Assembly (NCBI RefSeq): GCF_022647665.1
Contig: NZ_CP071872.1
Coordinates: forward strand, 1,798,001 to 1,862,000
Length of the DNA stretch: 64,000 bases
DNA from: Streptomyces formicae
GTDB taxonomy: Bacteria; Actinomycetota; Actinomycetes; Streptomycetales; Streptomycetaceae
Direction: 5' to 3'
The position numbers and the translations under genes are program-made. The notes beneath the pieces are model-generated. The model saw only the letters and a list, made by a program, of their open reading frames with translations, was not told the DNA's origin and made no database searches. Shown in pieces: positions 36,251 to 45,125 of the stretch (the stretch's first letter is position 1; each line of letters begins with the position of its first letter).

Positions 36251-37666
36251 ATGGCAAAGGCACCCGTTCTCACGCCGCAGGCCGAGGACTTCCCCCGCTG
36301 GTACCAGGACCTGATCACCAAGGCCGAGCTCGCCGACAACGGCCCGGTGCGCGGCACGATGGTGATCCGACCGTACGGCTACGGGCTCTGGGAACGGATG
36401 CAGCAGGAGATGGACGCCCGCATCAAGGAGGCCGGGGCGTCCAACGCGTACTTCCCGCTCTTCATCCCGCAGTCGTACCTGACGAAGGAGGCCGAGCACG
36501 TCGAGGGCTTCGCCCCCGAGCTGGCCGTCGTCACGCACGCCGGCGGCAAGGAGCTGGAGGAGCCGGTCGTCGTCCGCCCCACCTCCGAGACGATCATCAA
36601 CGACTACTTCGCCAAGTGGATCCAGAGCTACCGCGATCTGCCGCTGCTCATCAACCAGTGGGCGAACGTGGTCCGCTGGGAGCTGCGCCCCCGGGTCTTC
36701 CTGCGCACGACCGAGTTCCTCTGGCAGGAGGGCCACACCGCCCACGCCACCTACGAGGAGGCCCGGGACTACGCCGCCCACATCCACCGGAACGTCTACG
36801 CCGACTTCATGGCGAACGTCCTCGCCATGGACGTCGTCCTGGGCCGCAAGACCGCCAGGGAGCGCTTCGCGGGCGCCGTCAACACCCTCACGCTCGAAGG
36901 CATGATGGGCGACGGCAAGGCCCTCCAGATGGGCACGAGCCATGAGCTCGGCACCAACTTCTCCAAGGCCTTCAACACCACCTACCTGTCGAAGGACGGC
37001 ACGCAGGAGCTGGTCTGGCAGACCTCCTGGGGCTCCTCCACCCGCATGGTCGGCGGCCTGATCATGACCCATGGCGACGACCACGGACTGCGCGTCCCGC
37101 CCAGGCTCGCCCCCGTCCAGGCCGTCGTCCTCGCGATCAAGGGCGACGACGCGGTGCTCGCCACGGTGCGCGAGACCGGCGAGCGGCTCAAGGCCGCTGG
37201 CATCCGCGTCCAGGTCGACGACCGCACGGACACCCCCTTCGGCCGCCGCGCCGTCGACTGGGAGCTCAAGGGCGTCCCGCTGCGGATCGAGATCGGTCCG
37301 CGCGACCTGGAGAACGGCACGGCGATGCTGGCCCGCCGCATCCCCGGGGGCAAGGAGCCCGTCGCGATCGACGGGCTCGCCGCCCTGCTGCCTGGCATCC
37401 TGGAGGAGGACCAGGCGCTGCTGCTGAGCCAGTCCCGGGAGCGCCGGGAATCCCGTACGGCCGACGTGACCACGACCGAGGAGGCCGCCGAGGCCGCAGT
37501 CGCCGGCGGCTGGGCACGTATCCCGTGGGCGACGCTCGGCACCGAGGGCGAGGCGCTGCTCGCCGATCAGGCCGTGTCCGTACGGTGTCTGGTCGCGGAG
37601 GACGGGTCGGTGCCGGAGTCCGACGACGCGCCGGGTACGCTCGCGATCGTCGCGCGCGCCTATTGA
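36251..37666 (+). CDS. proS: Prolyl-tRNA synthetase, archaeal/eukaryotic (ProS type 3) form
   Basis: A 471-residue class II synthetase that charges tRNA-Pro. MAKAPVLTPQAEDFPRWYQD, GTMVIRPYGYGLWERMQ, RPTSETIINDYFAKWI (motif 2 region), TTEFLWQEGHTAHAT, THGDDHGLRVPPRLAP and the C-terminal anticodon and zinc-binding-like region fit the eukaryote-like ProRS rather than the bacterial enzyme. The INS editing domain of bacterial ProRS (about 180 residues) is absent. Streptomyces normally carries a bacterial-type proS elsewhere, so this may be a second copy. ATG 36251. Confidence 0.92.
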   Translation: MAKAPVLTPQAEDFPRWYQDLITKAELADNGPVRGTMVIRPYGYGLWERMQQEMDARIKEAGASNAYFPLFIPQSYLTKEAEHVEGFAPELAVVTHAGGKELEEPVVVRPTSETIINDYFAKWIQSYRDLPLLINQWANVVRWELRPRVFLRTTEFLWQEGHTAHATYEEARDYAAHIHRNVYADFMANVLAMDVVLGRKTARERFAGAVNTLTLEGMMGDGKALQMGTSHELGTNFSKAFNTTYLSKDGTQELVWQTSWGSSTRMVGGLIMTHGDDHGLRVPPRLAPVQAVVLAIKGDDAVLATVRETGERLKAAGIRVQVDDRTDTPFGRRAVDWELKGVPLRIEIGPRDLENGTAMLARRIPGGKEPVAIDGLAALLPGILEEDQALLLSQSRERRESRTADVTTTEEAAEAAVAGGWARIPWATLGTEGEALLADQAVSVRCLVAEDGSVPESDDAPGTLAIVARAY

Positions 37667-37695
37667 CCGGCTTGACCCGCTTGACCCGCTCGCCC

Positions 37696-37742
37696 GGCGC
37701 ACGCCCGGCCCGCCCCGTCGGGGCCCGTCGGGCGTACGCGCC
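37696..37742 (+). terminator. Branched hairpin after proS
   Basis: GGCGC and ACGCCCG pair with CGGGCGT and GCGCC (with a two-base bulge), enclosing an inner CCCCG-T-CGGGG stem. It follows three tandem 9-mers of the TTGACCCGC type (37663-37689). Confidence 0.6.
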
Positions 37743-37816
37743 ACTACGTACCAGCTTGGTGTGAGCTGTGTGACTTCTCCGCAGATCAGCGCACCCGCCC
37801 TCGTCAGGACGCATCA

Positions 37817-37900
37817 ATGGCAACTGACGGGTACGTGCAAATTATTTGGGATGCCCCGGAATGGAACCCGCGGGCCGTCCGGCTCGTTATCACGACGTGA
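37817..37900 (+). CDS. 27-residue ORF translationally coupled to the HExxH protein gene
   Basis: ATG 37817 opens a 27-codon frame (MATDGYVQIIWDAPEWNPRA, then VRLVITT) with AGGA at 7-base spacing. Its TGA overlaps the downstream GTG start as GTGA. The Trp/Ile-rich middle is unlike random high-GC translation. It may be a real microprotein or a leader peptide that sets translation of the next gene. No family recognised. Confidence 0.5.
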   Translation: MATDGYVQIIWDAPEWNPRAVRLVITT

Positions 37901-38490
37901 GCACGACACCACCTGTCCTCGCCGCAGAGCTGGCACAGGCGTGGGCCGACATTCAGCGGCACCACCCCGAGCTGCCGGATCTTGCCGCGCCAGAGTCACT
38001 GATCGGAGAGTCCTCGTCGGCCTGCGGCCACGAGCTCTCCTTCGAGCGACTGCTCCATGAGGCAGTCCACGGCATCGCCGCCGCCCGAGGGGTCCGTGAC
38101 ACCTCCCGCGCCGGCCGCTACCACAACCGCCGGTTCCTGGCGATCGCCGAGGAGATGGGCCTGGACCACCCCGAGGAGCCGCACCCGAGCAGTGGTTTCT
38201 CGCTGGTCACGCTCAACCCCGAGGCGAAGCGCCGGTATCGCCCGACGATCGAGCGGCTGCAGCGTGCCCTCGCCGCGCACACGGTCGCCACGGCCGCCGA
38301 CACCAAGCGGAGCTTCCGGGGGCCGGCCGCCCGGCACGGTTCGTCCGGTGGCGGCGTCCGGGTGAAGGCCGTCTGCGACTGCGGCCGCAACGTCAGAGTC
38401 GTGCCCTCGGTCCTCGCCCAGGCGCCGATCGTCTGCGGGGGCTGCGGCAAGCCGTTCCGCATCCCCGAAGCGGTGGCCGCGGCGAGCTGA
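37897..38490 (+). CDS. SprT-like HExxH protein with C-terminal zinc ribbon
   Basis: A 197-residue cytosolic protein. [19 protein letters not shown] contains an HEAVH (HExxH) zinc-protease motif near residue 60, followed by a further histidine region ([20 protein letters not shown]), an arrangement like the SprT/Spartan family. The C-terminus has a zinc-ribbon-like CDC...CGGC set (about 165-190). A basic linker ([17 protein letters not shown]) separates them. Start at GTG 37897, overlapping the stop of a 27-codon upstream frame. SprT proteins act on DNA-protein crosslinks in eukaryotes; the role here is unknown. Confidence 0.75.
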   Translation: MSTTPPVLAAELAQAWADIQRHHPELPDLAAPESLIGESSSACGHELSFERLLHEAVHGIAAARGVRDTSRAGRYHNRRFLAIAEEMGLDHPEEPHPSSGFSLVTLNPEAKRRYRPTIERLQRALAAHTVATAADTKRSFRGPAARHGSSGGGVRVKAVCDCGRNVRVVPSVLAQAPIVCGGCGKPFRIPEAVAAAS

Positions 38491-38767
38491 GACCGCCGGT
38501 GCCCGCAGACGTCCGCGGCGGTGGAAGCCGACGCCCCGCCCGCGCACCCGTGACCGGTCGGAGCCCTGTCGGGGCCCGGTCGGTCACCGCTCCGCGGCCT
38601 CCCGCCGATCGGGCGGAATCCGTGTGGCACAATGGCTAGCTGTACTCGACAGTCGCACAGGACCCCTCTCTCCTCCGGCTGACGCGTCCATCGGGCCATC
38701 GGGTACCGCAACCCCACGCGGCATCTCGTTGTGCCCAACCACGTCAAAACCAGGAGAACCCACTCCC

Positions 38768-39211
38768 GTGGCAGTCAAGATCAAGCTGAAGCGTCTGGGC
38801 AAGATCCGTTCGCCTCACTACCGCATCGTCGTCGCCGACTCCCGTACCCGCCGTGACGGCCGGGCCATCGAGGAGATCGGTCTGTACCACCCGACGTACA
38901 ACCCGTCGCGCATCGAGGTCGACTCGGAGCGCGCGCAGTACTGGCTCTCCGTCGGCGCCCAGCCGACCGAGCCCGTCCTCGCCATCCTGAAGCTCACCGG
39001 CGACTGGCAGAAGCACAAGGGCCTGCCGGCCCCGGAGAAGCCGCTGCTCCAGCCGGAGACGAAGGAAGACAAGCGCTCTTCCTTCGAGGCCTTCGCCAAG
39101 ACGCTCGAGGGCGACGACACGAAGGGTGAGGCCATCACCCAGAAGTCGAAGAAGTCCGAGAAGAAGGCGGACGAGGCCGAGGCCGCTCCCGCCGAGTCGA
39201 CCGAGGCCTGA
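38768..39211 (+). CDS. rpsP: 30S ribosomal protein S16
   Basis: A 147-residue ribosomal protein. [20 protein letters not shown] and [20 protein letters not shown] are the S16 signature. The core ends near residue 85; a Lys/Glu/Ala-rich tail of about 60 residues ([20 protein letters not shown]) is typical of actinobacteria. GTG 38768 has AGGAGA upstream. It opens the rpsP-KH-rimM-trmD-rplS cluster. A CACAAT hexamer (38628-38633) is a weak -10 candidate. Confidence 0.96.
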   Translation: MAVKIKLKRLGKIRSPHYRIVVADSRTRRDGRAIEEIGLYHPTYNPSRIEVDSERAQYWLSVGAQPTEPVLAILKLTGDWQKHKGLPAPEKPLLQPETKEDKRSSFEAFAKTLEGDDTKGEAITQKSKKSEKKADEAEAAPAESTEA

Positions 39212-39213
39212 GC

Positions 39214-39453
39214 ATGCTCGAGGAGGCTCTCGAGCACCTCGTGAAGGGCATCGTCGACAACCCGGACGATGTGCAGGTCGCTTCGCGCAACCTGCGTCGC
39301 GGGCGGGTGCTGGAGGTCCGGGTGCACCCCGACGACCTCGGCAAGGTGATCGGCCGCAACGGCCGCACCGCGCGCGCCCTGCGTACCGTGGTGGGCGCCA
39401 TCGGCGGCCGTGGCATCCGTGTCGACCTCGTCGACGTGGACCAGGTCCACTGA
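39214..39453 (+). CDS. khpA: KH-domain RNA-binding protein KhpA
   Basis: A 79-residue protein consisting of one KH domain with the RNA-binding GxxG loop in [14 protein letters not shown]. It starts two bases after the rpsP stop, and this pairing is conserved in Gram-positives. KhpA proteins bind many RNAs, often with KhpB/EloR. Confidence 0.93.
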   Translation: MLEEALEHLVKGIVDNPDDVQVASRNLRRGRVLEVRVHPDDLGKVIGRNGRTARALRTVVGAIGGRGIRVDLVDVDQVH

Positions 39454-39532
39454 CTCGAACGAACACCGGCGTGGGCCGGGGAGGGCCGACAGGCCCGCCC
39501 CGGCCCGTCGTCGTATGACAGGAGCATTGAGC

Positions 39533-40120
39533 GTGCAGTTGGTAGTCGGACGAGTCGGCCGTGCCCACGGCATCAAGGGCGAGGTCACCGTCGAGGTGCG
39601 TACCGACGAGCCGGAGCTGCGGCTCGGGCCCGGAGCCGTGCTCGCCACCGATCCGGCCTCGGCGGGACCGCTGACCATCGAGTCGGGGCGCGTGCACAGC
39701 GGGCGGCTGCTGCTGCGCTTCGAGGGCGTACGCGACCGCAACGCGGCCGAGGCGCTGCGGAACACCCTGCTCATCGCCGAGATCGACCCGGACGAGCGGC
39801 CGGACGAGCCCGACGAGTACTACGACCACCAGTTGATCGATCTGGACGTGGTGCTCGCCGACGGGACGGAGATCGGCCGGATCACGGAGATCTCGCACCT
39901 CCCCTCGCAGGACCTCTTCATCGTCGAGCGGCCCGACGGCGGCGAGGTGATGATCCCGTTCGTGGAGGAGATCGTCACCGACATCGACCTGGGGGAGCAG
40001 AAGGCCGTCATCGACCCGCCGCCCGGGCTGATCGACGACCGCGCTGCCCGCGACGAAGTCGCTGATGGACACCGTGTGTCGAGCCGTGACCGTGACGAGG
40101 AATCCGGGGCAGGCGCCTGA
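39533..40120 (+). CDS. rimM: 16S rRNA processing protein RimM
   Basis: A 195-residue assembly factor for the 30S head that binds S19. The N-terminal beta-barrel starts [17 protein letters not shown]; the PRC-barrel domain contains [17 protein letters not shown] and [13 protein letters not shown] 39533 has AGGAG eight bases upstream; an in-frame ATG (39515) lies ahead of that site and is less likely. The stop codon overlaps the trmD ATG (TGATG). Confidence 0.94.
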   Translation: MQLVVGRVGRAHGIKGEVTVEVRTDEPELRLGPGAVLATDPASAGPLTIESGRVHSGRLLLRFEGVRDRNAAEALRNTLLIAEIDPDERPDEPDEYYDHQLIDLDVVLADGTEIGRITEISHLPSQDLFIVERPDGGEVMIPFVEEIVTDIDLGEQKAVIDPPPGLIDDRAARDEVADGHRVSSRDRDEESGAGA

Positions 40121-40941
40121 TGCGGCTCGACGTCGTCACGATCTTCCCCGAGTACCTGGAGCCGCTCGACGTCTCGCTCGTCGGCAAGGCGCGGGCCCGC
40201 GGCGTACTCGACGTCCACGTGCACGACCTGCGGCGGTGGACGTACGACCGGCACAGCACCGTCGACGACACCCCGTACGGCGGCGGCCCCGGCATGGTCA
40301 TGATGACCGGTCCCTGGGGCGACGCCCTCGACCAGACCCTCGCCGACGGCTACGAGGCCGGAGCGAGCGGCCCGGTGATGGTCGTCCCCACCCCCAGCGG
40401 CCGGCCGTTCACCCAGGAGCTCGCCGTCGAACTCGCCGAGCGGCCCTGGCTGGTCTTCACCCCCGCCCGGTACGAGGGCATCGACCGCCGCGTCATGGAC
40501 GAGTACGCCACCCGGATACCGGTCTACGAGGTGTCCATCGGGGACTACGTCCTGGCCGGCGGCGAGGCGGCCGTCCTCGTCATCACGGAGGCGGTGGCCC
40601 GGCTGCTCCCGGGCGTCCTCGGGAACGCCGACTCGCACCGCGACGACTCCTTCGCGCCCGGCGCCATGGCGAACCTCCTGGAAGGGCCCGTCTACACCAA
40701 GCCCCCGGAGTGGCGCGGACGCGGCATCCCGGAGGTGCTGCTCAGCGGGCACCACGGGAAGATCGCGCGCTGGCGGCGGGACGAGGCGTTCCGCCGTACG
40801 GCCGAGAACCGGCCCGATCTGATCGAGCGCTGCGATCCGTCGGCGTTCGACAAGAAGGACCGTGAGATGCTTTCGATCCTGGGCTGGGCACCGTCGCCCG
40901 ACGGCCGATTTTGGCGCAGGCCGCAGGCCATGGAAGAATAG
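40120..40941 (+). CDS. trmD: tRNA (guanine(37)-N1)-methyltransferase TrmD
   Basis: A 273-residue SPOUT methyltransferase that makes m1G37 and prevents frameshifting. [53 protein letters not shown] and [16 protein letters not shown] form the SAM knot. [21 protein letters not shown] follows in the C-terminal domain. The first base of its ATG is the last base of the rimM stop. Confidence 0.96.
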   Translation: MRLDVVTIFPEYLEPLDVSLVGKARARGVLDVHVHDLRRWTYDRHSTVDDTPYGGGPGMVMMTGPWGDALDQTLADGYEAGASGPVMVVPTPSGRPFTQELAVELAERPWLVFTPARYEGIDRRVMDEYATRIPVYEVSIGDYVLAGGEAAVLVITEAVARLLPGVLGNADSHRDDSFAPGAMANLLEGPVYTKPPEWRGRGIPEVLLSGHHGKIARWRRDEAFRRTAENRPDLIERCDPSAFDKKDREMLSILGWAPSPDGRFWRRPQAMEE

Positions 40942-41071
40942 GCCGCTGCCGTACGTCCGGCGTGCGCCCCTGCCACAGGGGGACACGACGCCCGCTCCGA
41001 CGCCGCGGCCCCCCATCTCATCTCCAGCTACCGCTGATGACCTGTGGCATCGGCGAAGAAAGCAGACGAAC

Positions 41072-41422
41072 ATGTCGCACGTGCTCGATGTCGTCAACGC
41101 CGCCTCGCTGCGGACCGACGTCCCCGCCTTCCGTCCCGGTGACACCGTGAACGTCCACGTTCGCGTCATCGAGGGCAACCGCTCCCGTATCCAGCAGTTC
41201 AAGGGTGTCGTCATCCGCCGCCAGGGCTCTGGCGTCAGCGAGACCTTCACGGTCCGCAAGGTCTCCTTCTCCGTCGGCGTCGAGCGCACCTTCCCCGTGC
41301 ACTCCCCGATCTTCGAGAAGATCGAGCTCGTCACCCGTGGTGACGTCCGTCGTGCCAAGCTGTACTACCTGCGTGACCTGCGCGGCAAGGCCGCGAAGAT
41401 CAAGGAGAAGCGCGAGAACTGA
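41072..41422 (+). CDS. rplS: 50S ribosomal protein L19
   Basis: A 116-residue protein at the 30S-50S interface. [32 protein letters not shown] and [15 protein letters not shown] are the L19 signature, and [20 protein letters not shown] is the basic end. The start is ATG 41072. It closes the ribosomal-protein cluster and is followed 72 bp later by the first signal peptidase. Confidence 0.96.
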   Translation: MSHVLDVVNAASLRTDVPAFRPGDTVNVHVRVIEGNRSRIQQFKGVVIRRQGSGVSETFTVRKVSFSVGVERTFPVHSPIFEKIELVTRGDVRRAKLYYLRDLRGKAAKIKEKREN

Positions 41423-41494
41423 GCCACGGCTCACATCCGCGCCGGGCTTTGGATTTAAGCGGTTCATACGGCGGCCGGATACCATCTGGCCCCG

Positions 41495-42256
41495 ATGGAC
41501 ACCGAAGCACAGCACGTGGAGCGCGACCGCTCCTCCTCACCGGAGACCCGAGGGTCCCGGCAGGAGGAGGGGTCGCGCTCCACGCGTTTTTCGCTGCGGC
41601 GGGCCGGTCTGCTCGGCGTCGGCTGCGGTGTCCTCCTGCTGGTCGTCAGCCACTTCGTGGTGCAGCCCTTCCTCATTCCCAGCACCTCGATGCAGCCCGC
41701 CCTGGAGGTCGGCGACCGGGTGCTGGTGAACAAGCTGGCGTACCGGTTCGGTGCCGGGCCGCACCGCGGTGACGTGGTCGTCTTCGACGGCACGGGATCG
41801 TTCCTCCGTGAAGCGCCCGAGGAGAACGCGGTCGCCGGCCTCGTGCGCGGCGCGGCCGCGGCGGTAGGCCTGGCCGAACCGGCCGAGACCGACTTCGTGA
41901 AGCGCGTCATCGGTGTCGGCGGCGACCGGGTCGTGTGCTGCGACAGGACGGGAAGGCTCGAGGTGAACGGCGTACCGGTCGACGAGATCTACGTCCACGT
42001 CGGCGACGCCCCGTCCCGCGTCCCCTTCGACGTCGTCGTACCCCGTGACGCCCTGTTCGTCCTCGGGGACCACCGCAGCAGGTCCCGGGACTCCCGCGAC
42101 CATCTCGGCGAGCCCGGCGGCGGCATGGTGCCCCTCGACAAGGTGGTCGGCAGGGCCGACTGGATCGGCTGGCCGCTCGGCCGCTGGACGGCGCTGGAGC
42201 CGGCCGCCGCCTTCGACGCCGTACCCGCACCCGCACCCGGTGGCACCCATGGGTAA
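41495..42256 (+). CDS. sipW: Type I signal peptidase SipW
   Basis: A 253-residue membrane protease that cuts signal peptides of exported proteins. A cytoplasmic N-tail rich in Arg/Ser/Glu precedes one membrane segment (AGLLGVGCGVLLLVVSHFVV). The catalytic Ser lies in IPSTSMQPAL and the general-base Lys in FVKRVIGVGGDR; the box GDHRSRSRDSRDH follows. No clear C-terminal membrane segment is seen. First of four adjacent paralogues; its stop overlaps the next ATG by 8 bases. Confidence 0.92.
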   Translation: MDTEAQHVERDRSSSPETRGSRQEEGSRSTRFSLRRAGLLGVGCGVLLLVVSHFVVQPFLIPSTSMQPALEVGDRVLVNKLAYRFGAGPHRGDVVVFDGTGSFLREAPEENAVAGLVRGAAAAVGLAEPAETDFVKRVIGVGGDRVVCCDRTGRLEVNGVPVDEIYVHVGDAPSRVPFDVVVPRDALFVLGDHRSRSRDSRDHLGEPGGGMVPLDKVVGRADWIGWPLGRWTALEPAAAFDAVPAPAPGGTHG

Positions 42257-43343
42257 CCGCGGACGCAACGCCAGCCACCGGGCCGACACCCGACTGCCCA
42301 CCGGAACCCGCCCCACCAACGGCGAGCGGACCCTCCCGGGCCGTGCGGAACGGCGCAAGCTGGCCCGCAAGGTGAAGCGGCGGCGACAGCGATCCGCGGT
42401 GAAGGAAATACCCATCCTCATCACCGTGGCGCTGATGATCGCGCTGGTCCTCAAGACCTTCCTGGTCCAGGCCTTCGTGATCCCGTCAGGGTCGATGGAA
42501 CAGACGATCCAGATCGACGACCGGGTGCTGGTCGACAAGCTGACGCCGTGGTTCGGCTCCGAGCCGGCCCGTGGCGACGTCGTCGTCTTCAAGGACCCGG
42601 GCGGCTGGCTCCGGCAGGAGCAGGCGCCCAAGGCGGACGACCCCGTCGGGGTCAAGCAGGTCAAGCAGGGGCTGACCTTCATCGGACTGCTGCCGTCGGA
42701 GGACGAGCAGGACCTGATCAAACGCGTCGTCGCGGTCGGCGGCGACACCGTCAGGTGCTGCGACCAGAACGGCAGGGTCACGGTCAACGGCGTGGCACTG
42801 AACGAGCCCTACCTGCATCCCGGGAACGCCCCCTCGGAACGCAAGTTCGAAGTGAACGTTCCCCCCGGGCGACTCTTCGTGATGGGTGACCACCGGGACA
42901 ACTCGGCGGACTCGCGCTTCCACCTCGACGAGGAGTTCAGTGGCACCGTCTCGCTGGAAGGGGTCGTCGGACGCGCGGTCCTCATCGCGTGGCCGTTCGA
43001 TCACTGGAGCAGACTGGAGCAGAGGGCGACCTACGCGTCCGTGCCGGATGCGCGTGCCGGGGCGTCCACGGCACACGCTCCGTCGCATAGTGTGTCCTCC
43101 CAGGATCCCAATGACATGATCCTGCTCCCGAGCCCTGCGGAACTCCCGCTCGTTATGGGAGTAGTGGGCCTGCGCCGCCTTCGGCGCGGGCGGTCGCACG
43201 GAGTGAGGAGTGGATGTGGGGGATTTGGCGGTCGGCGCACGATCCGGACACGACGAGCCGGAGGACCGGCCCGAGCGGCTGGCGAAGCCTTCCCCCGGTC
43301 CTGGCGGTTCGGGCGGCCCCGGTGGCGGTTCCCGGGGCGCTGA
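42249..43343 (+). CDS. sipX: Type I signal peptidase SipX with extended C-terminus
   Basis: A 364-residue signal peptidase. A very basic N-tail leads to a membrane segment (IPILITVALMIALVLKTFLV), the serine box IPSGSMEQTIQIDDRVLVDK, the lysine box LIKRVVAVGGDTV and GDHRDNSADSRFH. A late hydrophobic stretch (LPLVMGVVG) is followed by about 55 Arg/Gly-rich residues that read out of frame through the 5' end of sipY, a 134-bp overlap. I recall the S. lividans/S. coelicolor SipX as shorter (about 320), so the tail may reflect loss of the usual stop. Confidence 0.88.
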   Translation: MGNRGRNASHRADTRLPTGTRPTNGERTLPGRAERRKLARKVKRRRQRSAVKEIPILITVALMIALVLKTFLVQAFVIPSGSMEQTIQIDDRVLVDKLTPWFGSEPARGDVVVFKDPGGWLRQEQAPKADDPVGVKQVKQGLTFIGLLPSEDEQDLIKRVVAVGGDTVRCCDQNGRVTVNGVALNEPYLHPGNAPSERKFEVNVPPGRLFVMGDHRDNSADSRFHLDEEFSGTVSLEGVVGRAVLIAWPFDHWSRLEQRATYASVPDARAGASTAHAPSHSVSSQDPNDMILLPSPAELPLVMGVVGLRRLRRGRSHGVRSGCGGFGGRRTIRTRRAGGPARAAGEAFPRSWRFGRPRWRFPGR

Positions 43344-44298
43344 GGGCGGCGCTGCCGGTGGTCCCGGCGGCCGTGCGGACCGCGGCCCCGGCGACCACGA
43401 CGTCCCGGCCGGCGGAGCTTCCGGCGGCGGTGCGGGCGATGGTGACGAGGCCGCGGACGACGACTCGTCGGACGGCGGCGCTGCGCGGAAGCACCGGTCG
43501 TTCTGGAAGGAACTGCCGCTGCTGATCGGTATCGCCCTCATCCTCGCGCTGCTGATCAAGACCTTCCTGGTGCAGGCGTTCTCGATCCCCTCGGACTCGA
43601 TGATGAACACGCTGCAGCGGGGCGACCGGGTGCTGGTCGACAAGCTGACGCCGTGGTTCGGCTCCGAGCCGGAGCGCGGCGAGGTCGTCGTCTTCCACGA
43701 CCCGGGCGGCTGGCTGGAGAGCGCCCAGACCCCCGAGCCCAACGCGCTGCAGCAGTTCCTCAGCTTCATCGGCCTGATGCCGTCGGCCGAGGAGAAGGAC
43801 CTGATCAAGCGCGTCATCGCGGTCGGCGGCGACACCGTCGAGTGCAAGGATGGCGGCAAGGTCACGGTCAACGGCAAGGAGCTCGACGAGACGTCGTACA
43901 TCCACCCCGGCAGCACGCCGTGCGACGACGAGCCGTTCGGTCCGATCAAGGTGCCCGAGGGCCGGATCTGGGTGATGGGCGACAACCGGCAGAACTCGCT
44001 GGACTCCCGCTATCACCAGGAACTCCCCGGCAGCGGCACCGTCTCGGTCGACGACGTCGTCGGGCGGGCCGTGGTGGTCGCCTGGCCGCTCGGCCGCTGG
44101 TCCACGCTGCCCGTGCCGGCCACCTTCGACCAGCCCGGGCTGAACGCCGCGGCATCGGCCGCCGTCGCGCCGGGTGCGCTGGGGCTCGCGGGCGCGGTGC
44201 CGGTCGTGCTGGTGCGCAGGAGGCGGCTGACCGCCGCGCAGACTCCCGCGCAGACCACCGTGCCGACGACGGCTACGGCTGGTGCGGGCACCGGCTGA
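43210..44298 (+). CDS. sipY: Type I signal peptidase SipY
   Basis: A 362-residue signal peptidase. The first about 95 residues are a disordered Gly/Pro/Asp/Glu-rich tail. The membrane segment (LPLLIGIALILALLIKTFLV) precedes the serine box IPSDSMMNTLQRGDRVLVDK, the lysine box LIKRVIAVGGDTVECKDG and GDNRQNSLDSRYH. A C-terminal hydrophobic stretch (SAAVAPGALGLAGAVPVVLV) provides a second membrane anchor, as known for S. lividans SipY. GTG 43210 lies inside the sipX frame; GAGGAG precedes it closely. Confidence 0.92.
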   Translation: MDVGDLAVGARSGHDEPEDRPERLAKPSPGPGGSGGPGGGSRGAEGGAAGGPGGRADRGPGDHDVPAGGASGGGAGDGDEAADDDSSDGGAARKHRSFWKELPLLIGIALILALLIKTFLVQAFSIPSDSMMNTLQRGDRVLVDKLTPWFGSEPERGEVVVFHDPGGWLESAQTPEPNALQQFLSFIGLMPSAEEKDLIKRVIAVGGDTVECKDGGKVTVNGKELDETSYIHPGSTPCDDEPFGPIKVPEGRIWVMGDNRQNSLDSRYHQELPGSGTVSVDDVVGRAVVVAWPLGRWSTLPVPATFDQPGLNAAASAAVAPGALGLAGAVPVVLVRRRRLTAAQTPAQTTVPTTATAGAGTG

Positions 44299-44301
44299 GG
44301 G

Positions 44302-44330
44302 CTGACCCGCGGGCAACCGGCGGGTAGGGT
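44302..44330 (+). promoter_or_regulatory. Promoter of sipZ
   Basis: CTGACC (44302-44307) and TAGGGT (44325-44330) are separated by 17 bp, a good fit to the vegetative Streptomyces consensus. In S. lividans sipZ starts its own operon after sipWXY, which agrees with a promoter here. Confidence 0.6.
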
Positions 44331-44375
44331 GCCGCTCGGATCAGCGATGTCGGTCTCCGAGGTGGGAGCGCTGGG

Positions 44376-45125
44376 ATGAGCGGAACGGGACGTACGCAAG
44401 ACGGCCACAGCCGTCTCGGCAGCGCGCTGTCGGGGCTGGCTGTGGCCGTCGGCTGTGTGCTCTTCCTCGGAGGGTTCGTCTGGGGAGCGGTCGAGTACCA
44501 GCCCTACACGGTGCCGACGGACTCCATGTCGCCCACCGTCCAGGCGGGCGACCGGGTGCTGGCGCAGCGCATCGACGGCTCCGAGGTGCGGCGCGGTGAC
44601 GTCGTGGTCTTCACCGACCAGGTGTGGGGCGACATGCCGATGGTGAAGCGGGTCGTCGCGGTCGGCGGCGACGAGATCGTGTGCTGCGACGCGGACGGTC
44701 GGACGACCGTCAACGGCAAGCCGGTCGAGGAACCGTATCTGCGCGGCGACGGGCGGGCCTCGCCGCAGTCGTTCACCGCGAATGTGCCCGAGGGGAAGCT
44801 GTTCCTCCTCGGCGACGAGCGCATGGGCTCCCAGGACTCCCGCGTCCATCTGCAGGACCCCGGGCAGGGGTCGGTGCCCCGGACTGCTGTGAAGGCCCGG
44901 GTGGACGCTGTGGCGTGGCCGCTGGGCGGCCTCGTCGAGCGGCCGGAGGGCTTCGCGGAGCTGCCCGGCGGGGTGTCGCAGCCCGGGCCGGTGAAGCTGG
45001 TCGTCGGATCGGTGGTGCTGGGTGCCGTACTGATCCTCGGGGGCGCGGCGTACGGGCCGGTCGCCCGGGTCTTCGGGAGGCGGAGGGCACCGGACGTCCG
45101 GGGCAGGGTGACGGCCGATGTCTGA
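44376..45125 (+). CDS. sipZ: Type I signal peptidase SipZ
   Basis: A 249-residue signal peptidase with an N-terminal membrane segment (ALSGLAVAVGCVLFLGGFVW), serine box VPTDSMSPTVQAGDRVLAQ, lysine box MVKRVVAVGGDEI, GDERMGSQDSRVH in place of the usual GDNR, and a C-terminal membrane segment (VKLVVGSVVLGAVLILGGAA). The two-anchor form resembles SipZ of S. lividans. Its last 8 bases overlap the NUDIX gene. Confidence 0.92.
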   Translation: MSGTGRTQDGHSRLGSALSGLAVAVGCVLFLGGFVWGAVEYQPYTVPTDSMSPTVQAGDRVLAQRIDGSEVRRGDVVVFTDQVWGDMPMVKRVVAVGGDEIVCCDADGRTTVNGKPVEEPYLRGDGRASPQSFTANVPEGKLFLLGDERMGSQDSRVHLQDPGQGSVPRTAVKARVDAVAWPLGGLVERPEGFAELPGGVSQPGPVKLVVGSVVLGAVLILGGAAYGPVARVFGRRRAPDVRGRVTADV

